35,311 bases of DNA, taken from Betaproteobacteria bacterium (lineage in GTDB: Bacteria > Pseudomonadota > Gammaproteobacteria > Burkholderiales > SG8-39). Shown here piece after piece: positions 15,546-23,964 of the stretch (positions within the stretch are counted from its first letter, which is position 1; each line of letters opens with the position of its first letter). Below the pieces are notes generated by a model. It had not been told where the DNA came from. It did no database searches and saw only the letters and a list, made by a program, of their open reading frames with translations. Location of the stretch: the NCBI GenBank assembly GCA_005881575.1, contig VBCA01000044.1, positions 1 through 35,311 on the forward strand. Direction: 5' to 3'. A program made the position numbers and the translations under genes.

Positions 15546-17378
15546 TTAGCCCAAGGAACGTCCGAGCGTTTCACGCCGTGCAGCAAGCTCACGCGGCAAG
15601 CGGTTCCCCAGCAGCTGCAGCAATTCATCTTGGAGTTTCAGTTCCCGCTTCCACTCCCCACCGTCGATCGAGCTCACGCGCTTGAACTTCTCGCTGCCAA
15701 AGCTTTCCAGGCCCTTCCAATCCAAATCCTGGAAATCCGGAACCTTGCCGATGGGTGTTTCGACCGCGTTGCCTCTGCCCTGACAGCGTTCCACGATCCA
15801 CTTGAGCACTCGCATGTTTTCGCCGTATCCCGGCCAGATGAATTTTCCATTGGCATCGGTGCGAAACCAATTGATGCAGAATATGCGCGGGCGCTGAGCC
15901 ACCGAGCGCCCCAGCTTGAGCCAGTGGTTGAAGTAGTCACCCATGTTGTAACCGACGAACGGGATCATGGCCATGGGATCCCGCCTCACCACTCCCACCT
16001 TTCCGGTCGCCGCAGCGGTGGTTTCCGAACCCATCGTGGCGGCCATATACACGCCTGAGTCCCAGTCGAGCGCCTCGGCGACAAGCGGCACGGTATCGGA
16101 GCGCCGCCCTCCGAACACGAAAGCCGATATCGGAACGCCCTGCGGATTCTCCCAATCGGAATCGATCGAAGGACACTGCGACGCCGGAACCGTGAATCGC
16201 GCGTTGGGATGCGCCGCTTTCCTGCCGCAACCGGGCGTCCACTCCTTTCCCTGCCAATCGATGAGCCTGCCGGGGGGCGTTTTGGTCATCCCTTCCCACC
16301 ACACGTCCCCCTCGGGCGTCATGGCGACGTTCGTGAAAATCGTGTTGCTCCTGATCATCACCATGCAGTTGGGATTGGTGTTCTCCGACGTCCCAGGCGC
16401 AACGCCGAAAAAGCCCGATTCAGGATTGATCGCGTAGAAACGACCATCCTTGCCCGGCTTGATCCATGCTATGTCTTCCCCGACGGTCGAGACTTTCCAG
16501 CCCTTGAATGCCGGCGGTGGAATCAGCATGGCGAAATTCGTCTTGCCGCACGCCGAAGGAAAGGCCGCGCTGACGTAGAGTTTCTCACCCGAAGGCGGCG
16601 TCACACCGAGGATCAGCATATGCTCGGCGAGCCATCCCTGCTCCCGCCCCATGATGGAGGCGATGCGAAGCGAAAAACACTTCTTCCCGAGCAGTGCGTT
16701 GCCACCGTAGCCGGAGCCGAAGGACCATATTTCCTTGGTCTCCGGATAATGGACGATATATTTGTGCTCCTTGCTGCACGGCCAGCGCGCATCCTTTTGG
16801 CCGGGAGCGAGCGGCGCACCCACTGAATGGACGCAGGGTACGAAATGCCCGCTTTTGCCGAGAATTTCCCACACCTTTTTCGACATGCGCGTCATGATGT
16901 GCATGCTGACCACCACGTAGGGCGAGTCGGTCAGTTCGATGCCGATGTGCGCGATGTGCGACCCGAGCGGCCCCATGGAGAACGGAACTACATACAGGGT
17001 CCGGCCGCGCATACAGCCATCGAAGAGCTTGCTCAATGTCGCGCGCATCTCCACGGGATCGACCCAGTTATTGGTCGGGCCCGCATCCTCCTTTTTCTGA
17101 GAGCAGATGAAGGTTCGGTCCTCGGTGCGCGCCACGTCGTTGGGATCGGAGAGGGCGAGGAAGGAATTCGGGCGAAGCTTGGGGCTGAGCCGCTTCAGCA
17201 TTCCCGACTTGACCATCTCTTCGCAAAGCTGGTCGTACTCCTCCTTCGAGCCGTCGCACCATTGAATCCGGTCCGGTTTCGTGAGCGCCGCAAAGTGCGC
17301 GACCCACTCCTTGACGCCGTGGTGCTGAACGTAAGCCGGAGCGCCGATATCAATAGCGGCAGCGTAAGGTTGATTCAT
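15546..17378 (-). CDS. pckG: Phosphoenolpyruvate carboxykinase (GTP)
   Basis: This protein of 610 residues matches the length of the GTP-dependent PEPCK family, which interconverts oxaloacetate and phosphoenolpyruvate at the entry to gluconeogenesis. The kinase P-loop [13 protein letters not shown] (about residues 285-297) contains the reactive cysteine of the GTP enzymes. Other family segments are the substrate/metal region ending [15 protein letters not shown] (about 222-236), [23 protein letters not shown], and the guanine-binding [14 protein letters not shown] (about 470-483). It stands alone between AbrB and the parS region, with 145 bp upstream that contain an 8-bp inverted repeat. No strong Shine-Dalgarno is seen before ATG 17378. 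A carbon-flux enzyme in the middle of origin housekeeping genes suggests a lineage-specific insertion or rearrangement. Confidence 0.97.
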   Translation of the reverse strand: MNQPYAAAIDIGAPAYVQHHGVKEWVAHFAALTKPDRIQWCDGSKEEYDQLCEEMVKSGMLKRLSPKLRPNSFLALSDPNDVARTEDRTFICSQKKEDAGPTNNWVDPVEMRATLSKLFDGCMRGRTLYVVPFSMGPLGSHIAHIGIELTDSPYVVVSMHIMTRMSKKVWEILGKSGHFVPCVHSVGAPLAPGQKDARWPCSKEHKYIVHYPETKEIWSFGSGYGGNALLGKKCFSLRIASIMGREQGWLAEHMLILGVTPPSGEKLYVSAAFPSACGKTNFAMLIPPPAFKGWKVSTVGEDIAWIKPGKDGRFYAINPESGFFGVAPGTSENTNPNCMVMIRSNTIFTNVAMTPEGDVWWEGMTKTPPGRLIDWQGKEWTPGCGRKAAHPNARFTVPASQCPSIDSDWENPQGVPISAFVFGGRRSDTVPLVAEALDWDSGVYMAATMGSETTAAATGKVGVVRRDPMAMIPFVGYNMGDYFNHWLKLGRSVAQRPRIFCINWFRTDANGKFIWPGYGENMRVLKWIVERCQGRGNAVETPIGKVPDFQDLDWKGLESFGSEKFKRVSSIDGGEWKRELKLQDELLQLLGNRLPRELAARRETLGRSLG

Positions 17379-17455
17379 CCTGGGGCCTCGCGATAACGAC
17401 TTGGCAGCACGTGACTGGAGGCTGCTCGTCGTGAAAGAACTGTTAGGCTGCGAAC

Positions 17456-17495
17456 TCTATCACGATCCGCGGGCCGCAAGAAAAACAGTGATAGA
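17456..17495. repeat. 8-bp inverted repeat with 24-bp spacer upstream of pckG
   Basis: TCTATCAC (17456-17463) and GTGATAGA (17488-17495) are perfect inverted copies, 32 bp centre to centre. Between them lies GCGGGCCGC, itself able to pair. It sits about 80-115 bp before pckG and 29-68 bp after the AbrB stop, so it could be a pckG operator or the hairpin ending the mnmE-AbrB transcript. Confidence 0.5.
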
Positions 17496-17523
17496 ACATT
17501 CACTTGCGCGATATTCGCCCCGC

Positions 17524-18564
17524 TTAGGCCCGCCAGCAGTGCCGGAGGCGTTTCGCGAGCCGGAACATAGGCGCAGTCGTGGTCACGAGAATGATCACCC
17601 GTGTCACGTGAGCCGCCGTGACTAGCGGCACCCCGAGTTGGAGCACCTTGGCAGTGACACACATCTCCGCCATACCGCCTGGCGCCGTGGCGAGGACCAT
17701 CGTTGAGACAGGCACCGAGCCGAGAACGGCGAGACCCCAGGCACACAGTGCGGAGCCCAGCATCGCGAGTGCCACCGAGAGGCAAACCATGCCGATGAAG
17801 CGGGGTGAGGTTCGCAAAGACTCCCGCTCGAATGCCGAGGCGAGCGCGCACCCGATCAAGAGTTGTGCCGTATTTGAGAGCCAGGTCGGAATCGCGGAGA
17901 GGCTCACCTCCCCCAAGGTGAGAGCGACGGTCACGCCGAGGGGCCCGAGCATCCAGGCGTTCGGCATGCCGAGCTTCGCCAGCGTGCCCCCAACCAGCGC
18001 GGCCATGCCAAGCAACGCGACCAGGCCGAAGACGTCGACAGCGAACTGCGCGGGCTTATAGGCATCGGCACCGTGCAAGCCGAACCCGGTGAACACAAAT
18101 GGGACGATGAGCACGACGATGAACACCCGCAAGGCCTGCGCAAGGACCACGCGGTCGGAGCGCGCGCCATGGCGCTCGCCCAGGATCGTCATTTCCGCCG
18201 CGCCTCCGGGAACGCTCGCGAAAAGCGCAGTGGTCGCGTCGAGTCCGGCGCTGCGGATGAGGAGCCAGCCGCTCGCATAAGCGAGCAGGATCGCGAGCAC
18301 GGCCGCCGCAACCAATAGATACCAGTGCGCGGCGACCTCGCCGCCGATTGCCGGAGTGAAGTACAGGCCGAGCGCGCACGCGATGACCAGTTGGCCCGCC
18401 GCCCTGCCACCTCTTGGCGCGGCGACCTCGGCACCCAGGAATTTTCCCAGCGCCATCGCGAGCAGCGGCCCGATCATCCACGGGAGCGGAGCGCGCAGCG
18501 CGCTGAACAAGACGCCGCCCACGCCGCAAATCGCGAGCGCCTTCAAGACCGGATAGGGTTTCAT
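17524..18564 (-). CDS. AbrB-family integral membrane protein (PF05145 type)
   Basis: This is a very hydrophobic protein of 346 residues with roughly ten predicted membrane segments and an internal duplication. The diagnostic repeated motif is SVPGGAAEMTILGERHGARSDRV...LRVFIVVLIVP in the first half and TAPGGMAEMCVTAKVLQLGVP...TRVIILVTTTAP in the second. The family is often misnamed an ammonia monooxygenase or a transcriptional regulator; transport is suspected and the substrate is unknown. It is unrelated to the DNA-binding AbrB of Bacillus. ATG 18564 is selected because upstream codons overlap the mnmE end, and it lies 10 bases after the mnmE stop, so it is probably read with the rpmH-mnmE operon. 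Confidence 0.87.
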   Translation of the reverse strand: MKPYPVLKALAICGVGGVLFSALRAPLPWMIGPLLAMALGKFLGAEVAAPRGGRAAGQLVIACALGLYFTPAIGGEVAAHWYLLVAAAVLAILLAYASGWLLIRSAGLDATTALFASVPGGAAEMTILGERHGARSDRVVLAQALRVFIVVLIVPFVFTGFGLHGADAYKPAQFAVDVFGLVALLGMAALVGGTLAKLGMPNAWMLGPLGVTVALTLGEVSLSAIPTWLSNTAQLLIGCALASAFERESLRTSPRFIGMVCLSVALAMLGSALCAWGLAVLGSVPVSTMVLATAPGGMAEMCVTAKVLQLGVPLVTAAHVTRVIILVTTTAPMFRLAKRLRHCWRA

Positions 18565-18574
18565 GCAGACGACT

Positions 18575-19924
18575 TCATTTTCCGACGCAAAACCGCGCGA
18601 AGATTTGACCGAGCAGGTCATCCGCCGAAAACTCCCCGGTAATCGAGCCGAGCTCGCGCTGGGCCAGACGAAGTTCTTCCGCGAAAAGCTCGCTCTGTAG
18701 CATCGTCTGTCCGGCGCGGTTGAGAGCTTGCGCGACGCGCTCCAGGGAAACAAGGTGCCGCTCACGCGCCATGAACACATCTTGTTCCCCCGACTGCCAG
18801 CCAGCCAGTTTGAGCAACGCCTCGCGTAGGCCCTGGATGCCCTCGCCAGTCTTGGCAGAGACGTGGATACGCCAGCCCTCCCCGCCCTCTTCCGCCCGCG
18901 GCGCGTCACCGGAAAGATCTATTTTGTTGAACACGCTAACCAGCATCAGTTTCCCCGGCAGCCGGTCAACGATGGAGCGATCGGCTGCGTTAACGCCGGC
19001 GCGTGCGTCGACGACCAGAAGAAGCGCGTCGGCCTGTCCGATCGCCTCCCAGGTGCGCGCGATGCCGATCGCTTCGACCGCGTCCACGGTGTCTCGCAGA
19101 CCTGCGGTGTCGATAATATTCACGGGCACGCCCTCGATCTGAATGGTCTGGCGCACCGCATCGCGGGTGGTGCCGGGAATCTCAGTGACGATGGCGAGAT
19201 CCTCTCCGGCGAGCCGGTTGAGAAGCGACGATTTTCCTACGTTAGGCTGGCCTGCCAACACAACCTGAAGTCCGCTGCGAAGTACGCTGCCCTGACGGCC
19301 GCGAGCGAGCGAACGGCTCACCTCCTCCTGCAGGTGCCTCAGACGCCCGCGGGCCTCCTCTCGGTCCACCTGATCGATTTCCTCCTCGGGAAAATCCAGG
19401 GTCGCTTCCACCAGCATGCGCAGCTCAACGAGGCGTTTTGCAAGGTTTCCGATCGCCTCGGAGAATTCGCCCCGCAGCGATCGCAGTGCGCAACGCGCTG
19501 CGGCCTCGGTCGCGGCGTCGATAAGATCGGCCACGCCCTCGGCTTGCGCGAGATCGAGCTTGTCATTCAGGAAAGCGCGACGGGTGAATTCCCCAGGCTC
19601 GGCGAGGCGCGCGCCAAGGTCCAGGCATCGCTTGAGGATCATGCCCAGCACCACGGACCCACCGTGACCCTGCAGCTCGAGCACGTCTTCACCCGTGTAG
19701 GATGCCGGCGCTGGAAAGAAAAGCGCGATGCCGTCGTCGATCGGTTCGCCGGCGGCGCCGCGGAAGACCGCGCGCACGGCTCGTCGCGGCGCCGGTACGC
19801 CACCGAGCAAGCGCGATGCAAGCTGCTCCAGCCTCTTCCCGGAGACGCGCACAACGCCGATACCGGCTCTTCCCGGCGCAGTCCCGACAGCCGCGATCAC
19901 ATCGGTATCCGATGGTCCCGCCAT
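18575..19924 (-). CDS. mnmE: tRNA modification GTPase MnmE (TrmE)
   Basis: This is a protein of 449 residues. The N-terminal tetrahydrofolate-binding domain begins [22 protein letters not shown] and includes [28 protein letters not shown]. The inserted G domain (about 215-375) carries [10 protein letters not shown], the K-loop/switch region with [13 protein letters not shown] and FNKID. The C-terminus ends in FCVGK, the conserved cysteine motif needed for activity. With MnmG it makes cmnm5U34 in tRNA. ATG 19924 has GGAAG 5 bases upstream and is preferred to the in-frame TTG at 19936. It sits 44 bp after yidC in the rpmH operon. Confidence 0.97.
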   Translation of the reverse strand: MAGPSDTDVIAAVGTAPGRAGIGVVRVSGKRLEQLASRLLGGVPAPRRAVRAVFRGAAGEPIDDGIALFFPAPASYTGEDVLELQGHGGSVVLGMILKRCLDLGARLAEPGEFTRRAFLNDKLDLAQAEGVADLIDAATEAAARCALRSLRGEFSEAIGNLAKRLVELRMLVEATLDFPEEEIDQVDREEARGRLRHLQEEVSRSLARGRQGSVLRSGLQVVLAGQPNVGKSSLLNRLAGEDLAIVTEIPGTTRDAVRQTIQIEGVPVNIIDTAGLRDTVDAVEAIGIARTWEAIGQADALLLVVDARAGVNAADRSIVDRLPGKLMLVSVFNKIDLSGDAPRAEEGGEGWRIHVSAKTGEGIQGLREALLKLAGWQSGEQDVFMARERHLVSLERVAQALNRAGQTMLQSELFAEELRLAQRELGSITGEFSADDLLGQIFARFCVGK

Positions 19925-19968
19925 GCTTGCTTCCAAGCGTTATCGTCTGCCCGCCATCGAGCCGTACC

Positions 19969-21588
19969 TCAGCGTTTGGCGCTGGCAGCGGTCTTTTCGC
20001 CCCCGATCATGCGGGTGATTTGCCACTGCTGCAGGATCGACAGGATATTATTGACGAACCAGTATAGAACCAGGCCTGACGCGAAGAAGTAAAACATCAC
20101 CCCGAAGACGAACGGCATGATCATCATGACCTTGGCCTGAACCGGATCGGGCGGTGTGGGATTCATCTTGGTCTGAACGATCATAGAAACCATCATCAGC
20201 GTCGGAAGCACATACCAAGGATCGGGTGCGGAGAGATCCTTGATCCAGAGATAGAACGGTGCGTTGCGCAGTTCCACGCTTTCGAAGAGCACCCAGTAGA
20301 GCGCAATGAAAACCGGAATCTGCACGAGAATTGGCAGGCAACCGCCAAGCGGGTTGATTTTCTCGGTCCTGTACAGATCCATCATCGCCTGGTTCAGCTT
20401 CGCTTTGTCGTCTGCATACTGTTCGCGGAGCTTCATCAGCCGCGGCGTTACCAGCTTCATTTTGGCCATCGAGCGGTAGCTCGCCGCCGACAGCGGGAAG
20501 AAAATCAGTTTGATAACCACGGTGAGCAGGATGATCGCCAGGCCCCAGTTCCCGAGCCAGCTGTGGAAAAGCTTCAGCACCCAGAAAAGCGGCTTTGCAA
20601 TCACCGAAAACAATCCGTAGTCGACTACCAGTTCCAGTCCCGGTTCAAGCGCCTTGAGGTGATCTTGGTCCTGCGGACCGGCGTAAAGCGGCACTGTGAC
20701 CCGCGCGGTGGCGCCCGGCGCGATCGGCCCGACCGGGATCTTCACGCCTACGGAGTAAAGGTCCTCCGCGAGCCTGCTCGTATAGAAATCGCGCTGCACC
20801 TTGTCGGTCGGCAAAAGAGCCGCGACAAAGTAGTGTTGGATAATCGCGATCCAGCCGTCGCCCGACTTTTTCGATGGAAGCTTCCCCTTGTCGATGTCGC
20901 TGAAGGGCACCTTCTGAAACTTGTCCTGCTCGGTGTACAGCGCGGCACCCGTATACGTCTGTGCCATGCGGGGATCGCCCGGTGGGGCTTTGCCGTCACG
21001 TGCAAGCTGGAAATAAGCGAAGGTCGCGACGGGCGACGCCGTGCCGTTTCCGATCTCCTCGGTGATATCGATCTGATAACTGGCGCGATGGAAGGTGAGA
21101 ATTTTCGTCACCTTCACTCCGTCTGGCGTGTTTGCCTCGAGCCGAACCTCTAGCTTGTCCTTCCCCGGAGCGAGAATTGACTCCAATTCCGCAGTCGTGA
21201 AGAGCGTCCTGTGGAACGGCAGGCCGCCCGTCAAGCCACTTTGCGCGGCATAGTGATGCTCGGGTCCAAGGAGCACGAGGTTCTTGCTGGCGTCGAGGGT
21301 ATCTTTGTGTTGCAGAAGTTCCAGGTAAACCAGGTCACCACCTTGTGTGTCAATCTGCGCGAACACGGTGTCGGTGTGGACGCGCACGCGCTGCCCGCTT
21401 TGAGGAGCGTTGACCGCCGGAACGACGCTCGCACCCGGCGCCGTCGCTGGAACGCCCGGCGCGGGAGCCGATACGGACGTAGTGGGCACTGCGGGTGCGG
21501 CCGGCCGAAGCTCCTTCTGCCACGCTTCCCAAAGAAGCAGCAGCGAGAAAGAGAACACGAAGAAGAGGATCAGACGCTGAGTGTCCAT
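19969..21588 (-). CDS. yidC: Membrane protein insertase YidC
   Basis: This is a protein of 539 residues in the long proteobacterial form. MDTQRLILFFVFSFSLLLLWEAW is the first membrane segment. A periplasmic beta-sandwich domain (about 60-335) follows, then the conserved insertase core: WGLAIILLTVVIKLIFFPLSAASYRSMAKM, the cytoplasmic hairpin with YADDKAKLNQAMMDLYRTEKINP, GGCLPILVQIPVFIALYWVL, and the last helices ending ILQQWQITRMIGG. The arginine needed for the hydrophilic groove falls in the ASYRSMAK stretch. ATG 21588 is preferred by homology; a TTG at 21603 directly abuts the yidD stop and is a possible alternative. It inserts membrane proteins alone or with SecYEG. Confidence 0.97.
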   Translation of the reverse strand: MDTQRLILFFVFSFSLLLLWEAWQKELRPAAPAVPTTSVSAPAPGVPATAPGASVVPAVNAPQSGQRVRVHTDTVFAQIDTQGGDLVYLELLQHKDTLDASKNLVLLGPEHHYAAQSGLTGGLPFHRTLFTTAELESILAPGKDKLEVRLEANTPDGVKVTKILTFHRASYQIDITEEIGNGTASPVATFAYFQLARDGKAPPGDPRMAQTYTGAALYTEQDKFQKVPFSDIDKGKLPSKKSGDGWIAIIQHYFVAALLPTDKVQRDFYTSRLAEDLYSVGVKIPVGPIAPGATARVTVPLYAGPQDQDHLKALEPGLELVVDYGLFSVIAKPLFWVLKLFHSWLGNWGLAIILLTVVIKLIFFPLSAASYRSMAKMKLVTPRLMKLREQYADDKAKLNQAMMDLYRTEKINPLGGCLPILVQIPVFIALYWVLFESVELRNAPFYLWIKDLSAPDPWYVLPTLMMVSMIVQTKMNPTPPDPVQAKVMMIMPFVFGVMFYFFASGLVLYWFVNNILSILQQWQITRMIGGEKTAASAKR

Positions 21589-21603
21589 GAAGGGAGCAGA
21601 CAA

Positions 21604-21831
21604 TTACGGGACTGGATCATGGCCACCTGGGTTCCAGGGATGACACCGTGCCAGGCGGGCGAGAGCAAGCCACGCGCCGCGGAAAGCGCCGTGGCGTTCG
21701 AGAGCCTTCAGAGCGTATGCGGAGCAGGAGGGATGGAAACGGCAGTGCATCCCAAGCAGCGGGCTCAGACCATAGCGATAGCTCCGAATCAAGAGCGATA
21801 ACAATCGGTTCACGACGAACCTACTAGGCAT
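21604..21831 (-). CDS. yidD: Membrane protein insertion efficiency factor YidD
   Basis: This is a small protein of 75 residues with the hallmark [36 protein letters not shown] and the closing [14 protein letters not shown]; the cysteines and the PSCS motif are conserved in the family. It lies between rnpA and yidC as in most proteobacteria. The ATG at 21831 overlaps the end of rnpA by 22 bases. An in-frame GTG at 21813 forms a GTGA overlap with the rnpA stop, has GTAGG upstream, and would give a 69-residue protein starting VNRLLSLL, closer to the usual family start; that is a serious alternative. Confidence 0.93.
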   Translation of the reverse strand: MPSRFVVNRLLSLLIRSYRYGLSPLLGMHCRFHPSCSAYALKALERHGAFRGAWLALARLARCHPWNPGGHDPVP

Positions 21832-22133
21832 CGCTCGACTTCCACCAACGCAACGGTAGGTGCGGTCAATCGAATCAGAATATCGCGGCTTCCAAGTCGC
21901 GCCTGTTGAGCTCGAAACAACTCCCGCAACAGACGCTTCATTCGGTTGCGGTCGACTGCGCGCGGAAAGACGCGCTTGGGAACGATGAGACCTAGTCTGG
22001 GAACACCGAGCAGGTTTGCTCTGAATAGCACGCTGAACCCGGGACGCTTGAGTGCTCGCCCGCCGGAAAGCAGCGACGCAATATCGGCCGTTCCGAGCCG
22101 CTGCCTTCGACTGTAGCGCCTGCGAACGCTCAA
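21810..22133 (-). CDS. rnpA: Ribonuclease P protein component
   Basis: This is a basic protein of 107 residues. It contains [14 protein letters not shown] at the N-terminus, [42 protein letters not shown], which holds the family RNR-type motif ([12 protein letters not shown]), and a C-terminal strand DILIRLT. It binds the RNase P RNA to mature tRNA 5' ends. The only start that fits is TTG at 22133, because an in-frame stop lies upstream at 22157 with no ATG or GTG between. That TTG overlaps the rpmH stop as TTGA, a 4-base coupling that supports the unusual start. Confidence 0.93.
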   Translation of the reverse strand: MSVRRRYSRRQRLGTADIASLLSGGRALKRPGFSVLFRANLLGVPRLGLIVPKRVFPRAVDRNRMKRLLRELFRAQQARLGSRDILIRLTAPTVALVEVERCLVGSS

Positions 22134-22264
22134 ACGCTCAAACGGGCACGTCCTTTAGCGCGGCGTGCCCGAAGCACGGCCCGGCCCCCGCGCGTGCGCA
22201 TGCGAACAAGAAACCCGTGAGTACGCTTCCTGCGAACGACCGACGGGTGAAAAGTACGTTTCAT
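22130..22264 (-). CDS. rpmH: 50S ribosomal protein L34
   Basis: This is a 44-residue, strongly basic protein translating as [20 protein letters not shown] at the start and ending AKGRARLSV, the nearly invariant L34 sequence. It is the first gene of the leftward rpmH-rnpA-yidD-yidC-mnmE operon and starts 35 bp after the -10 hexamer of a strong promoter. Its TGA overlaps the TTG start of rnpA by 4 bases. The Shine-Dalgarno is weak. Confidence 0.97.
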   Translation of the reverse strand: MKRTFHPSVVRRKRTHGFLVRMRTRGGRAVLRARRAKGRARLSV

Positions 22265-22298
22265 TAGAGGGGATTCCCAGAGCGAACAATAACCTTTA

Positions 22299-22328
22299 AT
22301 TAGACGACATTTTAGCGAGAATTGTCAA
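22299..22328 (-). promoter_or_regulatory. Strong sigma70 promoter of the rpmH operon
   Basis: On the minus strand, TTGACA (22328-22323, a perfect -35) is followed after 18 bp by TCTAAT (22304-22299, 5 of 6 matches). Transcription would start near 22292, about 28 bases before the rpmH ATG. Confidence 0.75.
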
Positions 22329-22348
22329 AGAATTAAGCTCCCTCCGGC

Positions 22349-22357
22349 TGTGGATAA
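22349..22357 (-). promoter_or_regulatory. Perfect DnaA box upstream of dnaA
   Basis: TGTGGATAA is the complement of TTATCCACA, the strongest DnaA-binding form. It lies 62 bp before the dnaA ATG and overlaps the position expected for the dnaA -35 element. Confidence 0.8.
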
Positions 22358-22379
22358 CTCTCCAGGAAACGGGTAAAAT
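22351..22379 (+). promoter_or_regulatory. Possible dnaA promoter
   Basis: TAAAAT at 22374-22379 is a good -10. The -35 position, 17 bp upstream (TGGATA, 22351-22356), is poor and lies inside the DnaA box, which would fit autorepression by DnaA. Confidence 0.4.
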
Positions 22380-22419
22380 CGCTGCGCTGTTTTCCTCGAA
22401 CCGAACCAGATAAGTCTCC

Positions 22420-23766
22420 ATGCAGGGTTTCTGGGCCTCGTGCCTGACTCGCTTCGAAAAAGAGCTTCCTGCTCAGCAGTTTAATACCTGGATCCGGCCG
22501 CTCAAACTGGACGCTTCGGCAGCGCCATCCGGGGAGCTGCGTTTGCTCGCTCCCAACCGTTTTGTGCTGCAGTGGGTAAAAGAGCGGTTCGTGCCTCGCA
22601 TCGAGGCCATGGGGGCAGAATTCTTCTCGTCCCCAATCCGCGTATCGCTCAATCTCGAAACAGCGGCCGCACCGGAGCCTGTTAAGCCTTCCGCCCCCGC
22701 GATCCGCGCTGCACGCCCTCTCGCGCTTCGATCTCCGCACGCTGAGCGCTCGAGCCTCATTCCAGAATTCAGCTTCGAGGGTTTTGTCGCCGGAAAAGCC
22801 AATCAGCTCGCGCGCGCCGCCGCGCTGCAGGTCGCCGAACATCCCGGTACATCGTACAACCCGCTCTTCATCTACGGCGGCGTGGGCCTGGGAAAGACCC
22901 ACCTGATTCACGCGGTCGGCAACCTTGTTCTCGCGCAGCATCCGAGTGCCCGGGTGCGCTACCTTCACGCCGCCCAGTACATCTCCGACGTCATCAGAGC
23001 CTATCAACAGAAATCCTTCGATGAGTTCAAACGCTATTATCACTCGCTCGATCTCCTGTTGATCGATGACATCCAGTTTTTCACCGGTAAGGATCGCACG
23101 CAGGAAGAATTTTTTTACGCGTTCAACGCTTTGATCGAGGCCCACAAGCAGCTCATCATCACCTGCGATACCTATCCGAAAGATCTCGCGGGAATCGACG
23201 AGCGCCTCAAATCGCGCTTTTCTTGGGGCCTGACCGTGGCAATAGAGCCCCCGGAACAGGAAATGCGGGTTGCAATCATCCTAAAAAAAGCCGAGGCAGT
23301 GTCCCTCAAGCTGTCGGAGGAAGTCGCTTTCTTCATCGCCAAACACATCCGCTCGAACGTGCGGGAGCTGGAAGGTGCGCTGAAGAGCGTGATTGCGTAT
23401 TCGCGCTTCAACGGCCGAGACATCACCCTTGATACGGTCAAAGAGGCCCTCAAAGATCTCCTCACGGCGCAAAACCGGCAAATCACCGTCGACAACATCC
23501 AGAAGACCGTCGCGGAGTACTACAAGATCAAGGTGTCCGACATGCATTCGAAAAAGCGTAGTCGAAACGTCGCCAGGCCCCGTCAACTCGCAATGGCTCT
23601 CGCGAAGGACCTCACCCAAATGAGCTTGCCGGATATCGGCGATGCATTCGGTAACCGCGACCATACCACCGTCCTCCATGCGTGCCGCACTATCGCGACG
23701 CTGCGAGAGAAAAACCACGACATCAACCGCGATTACCACGTGCTCGAGCAGGTACTCAAAGGGTGA
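22420..23766 (+). CDS. dnaA: Chromosomal replication initiator protein DnaA
   Basis: This is a protein of 448 residues with the four DnaA domains: domain I ([25 protein letters not shown]), a short linker (about 90-115), the AAA+ domain with Walker [10 protein letters not shown] (K159) and Walker [10 protein letters not shown] (D216-D217), and domain IV with the DNA-binding helix-turn-helix and signature [16 protein letters not shown] near the end. It unwinds oriC and recruits the helicase. The start is ATG 22420; the Shine-Dalgarno is weak. A DnaA box overlaps its likely promoter, so self-regulation is expected. dnaN follows after 198 bp. Confidence 0.98.
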   Translation: MQGFWASCLTRFEKELPAQQFNTWIRPLKLDASAAPSGELRLLAPNRFVLQWVKERFVPRIEAMGAEFFSSPIRVSLNLETAAAPEPVKPSAPAIRAARPLALRSPHAERSSLIPEFSFEGFVAGKANQLARAAALQVAEHPGTSYNPLFIYGGVGLGKTHLIHAVGNLVLAQHPSARVRYLHAAQYISDVIRAYQQKSFDEFKRYYHSLDLLLIDDIQFFTGKDRTQEEFFYAFNALIEAHKQLIITCDTYPKDLAGIDERLKSRFSWGLTVAIEPPEQEMRVAIILKKAEAVSLKLSEEVAFFIAKHIRSNVRELEGALKSVIAYSRFNGRDITLDTVKEALKDLLTAQNRQITVDNIQKTVAEYYKIKVSDMHSKKRSRNVARPRQLAMALAKDLTQMSLPDIGDAFGNRDHTTVLHACRTIATLREKNHDINRDYHVLEQVLKG

Positions 23767-23794
23767 ACAAGCTGCACGCAACTATGAAACGAAT

Positions 23795-23803
23795 TGTGGG
23801 TAA
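23795..23803 (-). promoter_or_regulatory. Near-consensus DnaA box between dnaA and dnaN
   Basis: TGTGGGTAA (TTACCCACA on the other strand) has one mismatch to the consensus TTATCCACA. It starts 28 bp after the dnaA stop. Confidence 0.35.
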
Positions 23804-23917
23804 GTGGCGCTGCCGGGTGATCCGAGCTACTTGTTCATATTTTTGCCACAGCCTATCCTGCACTTTACTAACAGGTTACGAATGCCGAGGAGTCGTTTAT
23901 CTAGGGTCTGAGCAGAG

Positions 23918-23926
23918 TTATCCACC
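23918..23926 (+). promoter_or_regulatory. Near-consensus DnaA box upstream of dnaN
   Basis: TTATCCACC differs from TTATCCACA only at the last base. It lies 38 bp before the dnaN ATG, in a gap that is AT-rich at its end. Confidence 0.4.
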
Positions 23927-23964
23927 TAGAAGATCGTGATCATCATCATAATCAAGGAAATAAA

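Larger units (their letters stand above)
22265..22419. other. oriC: Candidate replication origin / divergent rpmH-dnaA control region
   Basis: The 155-bp gap between the oppositely directed rpmH and dnaA has an AT-rich stretch at about 22285-22340, a perfect DnaA box (22349-22357), a strong leftward promoter and a possible rightward one. Nearly all genes to its left for 16 kb read leftward, and dnaA-dnaN-gyrB read rightward, as expected at an origin. Only one perfect box is seen, so the origin could extend to the dnaA-dnaN gap or lie near parS. Confidence 0.5.

Noticed and set aside
18565-18909. N-terminal extension of the AbrB-family protein
   Set aside because: It lies inside mnmE in another frame and lacks hydrophobic segments; ATG 18564 begins the first membrane helix.
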